From assembly GCA_903921325.1 (NCBI GenBank), contig CAIXPL010000037.1, forward strand, positions 1 through 64,000: DNA of 64,000 nucleotides, given 5' to 3'. The notes beneath the pieces are model-generated. The model had not been told where the DNA came from. It made no database searches and saw nothing but the letters and a program-made list of their open reading frames with translations. The position numbers and the translations under genes are program-made. The first letter of the stretch is position 1. Every line of letters begins with the position of its first letter. This document shows, in pieces, positions 63,857 through 64,000 of the stretch. The DNA is from an uncultured Pseudomonadota bacterium (lineage in GTDB: Bacteria; Pseudomonadota; Gammaproteobacteria; Burkholderiales; SG8-39).

Positions 63857-64000
63857 CTAGCGACCCGCAAATCGTGGTTTACGTTTCTCATTGAACGCGC
63901 GCACCCCTTCCAGCCGATCCTGGGTGCCGACCATGCGTTGGTAGGCTTCAATCTCGAACATCATCCCTGAGCGCAGATCCATCTGCAGGCCGTAGTGGAT
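63857..64000 (-). CDS. Enoyl-CoA hydratase/isomerase family protein, C-terminal part
   Basis: The last 47 codons of a minus-strand gene whose start lies beyond the window. The translated end, with E-x-E-A-Y-Q-R-M, GTQDRLEGVRAFNEKRKPRFAGR and a TAG stop at 63857-63859, is the typical crotonase-superfamily C-terminus (F-x-x-KRKPxF). It is convergent with the P450 gene across 129 bp in which only short weak hairpins are seen. The catalytic part is not visible, so the reaction cannot be assigned. Confidence 0.8.
   Translation of the reverse strand: MHYGLQMDLRSGMMFEIEAYQRMVGTQDRLEGVRAFNEKRKPRFAGR

Overview
The window reads as the chromosome of a GC-rich betaproteobacterium, most likely in or near the Burkholderiales. 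The EF-Tu, IF-1, S11, L17 and RpoA sequences have betaproteobacterial character. The S10-spc-alpha ribosomal gene order is continuous. Four genes encode Bug-type periplasmic receptors, a family greatly expanded in Bordetella, Cupriavidus and relatives. The family and genus cannot be fixed from the sequence alone. No rRNA, tRNA, CRISPR array, insertion sequence or prophage was seen.

Region 1 (1-15.9 kb) is core translation: tuf, then the S10 cluster (rpsJ to rpsQ), the spc cluster (rplN to rpmJ, with secY and infA) and the alpha cluster (rpsM, rpsK, rpsD, rpoA, rplQ). A sigma70-like promoter lies before rplN and an extended -10 lies before rpsM. Oddities are a long Ala/Pro/Arg tail on S3, a four-cysteine (zinc-type) S4, and a nested hairpin between rpsD and rpoA.

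Region 2 (15.9-26.8 kb) is accessory: an arylformamidase-like hydrolase with a RidA-family protein, a luciferase-like flavin oxidoreductase, a gentisate 1,2-dioxygenase-type cupin divergent from a short MetE-like methyltransferase coupled to a Bug receptor, a large lipoprotein, a chemoreceptor almost without a periplasmic domain, and a second Bug receptor.

Region 3 (26.8-34.4 kb, minus strand) is a pyrimidine cluster: a class 1B dihydroorotate dehydrogenase with its PyrK electron-transfer subunit, pyrE, an amidase, and a separate quinone-type pyrD. An XRE regulator lies upstream, with a palindrome in front of pyrK, and then a third Bug receptor. Region 4 (34.4-40.8 kb) holds molybdenum hydroxylase genes: two different large subunits facing away from each other, with one FAD and one 2Fe-2S subunit gene. 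Next come a TcuA-like flavoprotein, a MaoC/mesaconyl-CoA-hydratase-like protein, an FmdB zinc ribbon protein and an aldo/keto reductase.

Region 5 (44.6-51.0 kb) is an SOS mutagenesis cassette: a near-perfect LexA box, lexA, imuA, imuB and dnaE2, each overlapping the next. An AbrB/PIN toxin-antitoxin pair and a dihaem cytochrome c follow. Region 6 (53.0-59.7 kb) looks like a catabolic island: sulfatase, Rieske oxygenase, MetE-like protein and Bug receptor in one operon, divergent from an FAD monooxygenase across a 255-bp spacer that holds 10-bp tandem repeats. The right end has a FccB/SoxF-like flavoprotein, a branched-chain-type ABC binding protein translationally coupled to a cytochrome P450, and the 3' end of an enoyl-CoA hydratase gene.

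The most interesting theme is that short MetE-core proteins occur twice, both times coupled to a Bug receptor or an aromatic oxygenase. This suggests a recurring uptake/demethylation module, which is a hypothesis and not a demonstrated system.
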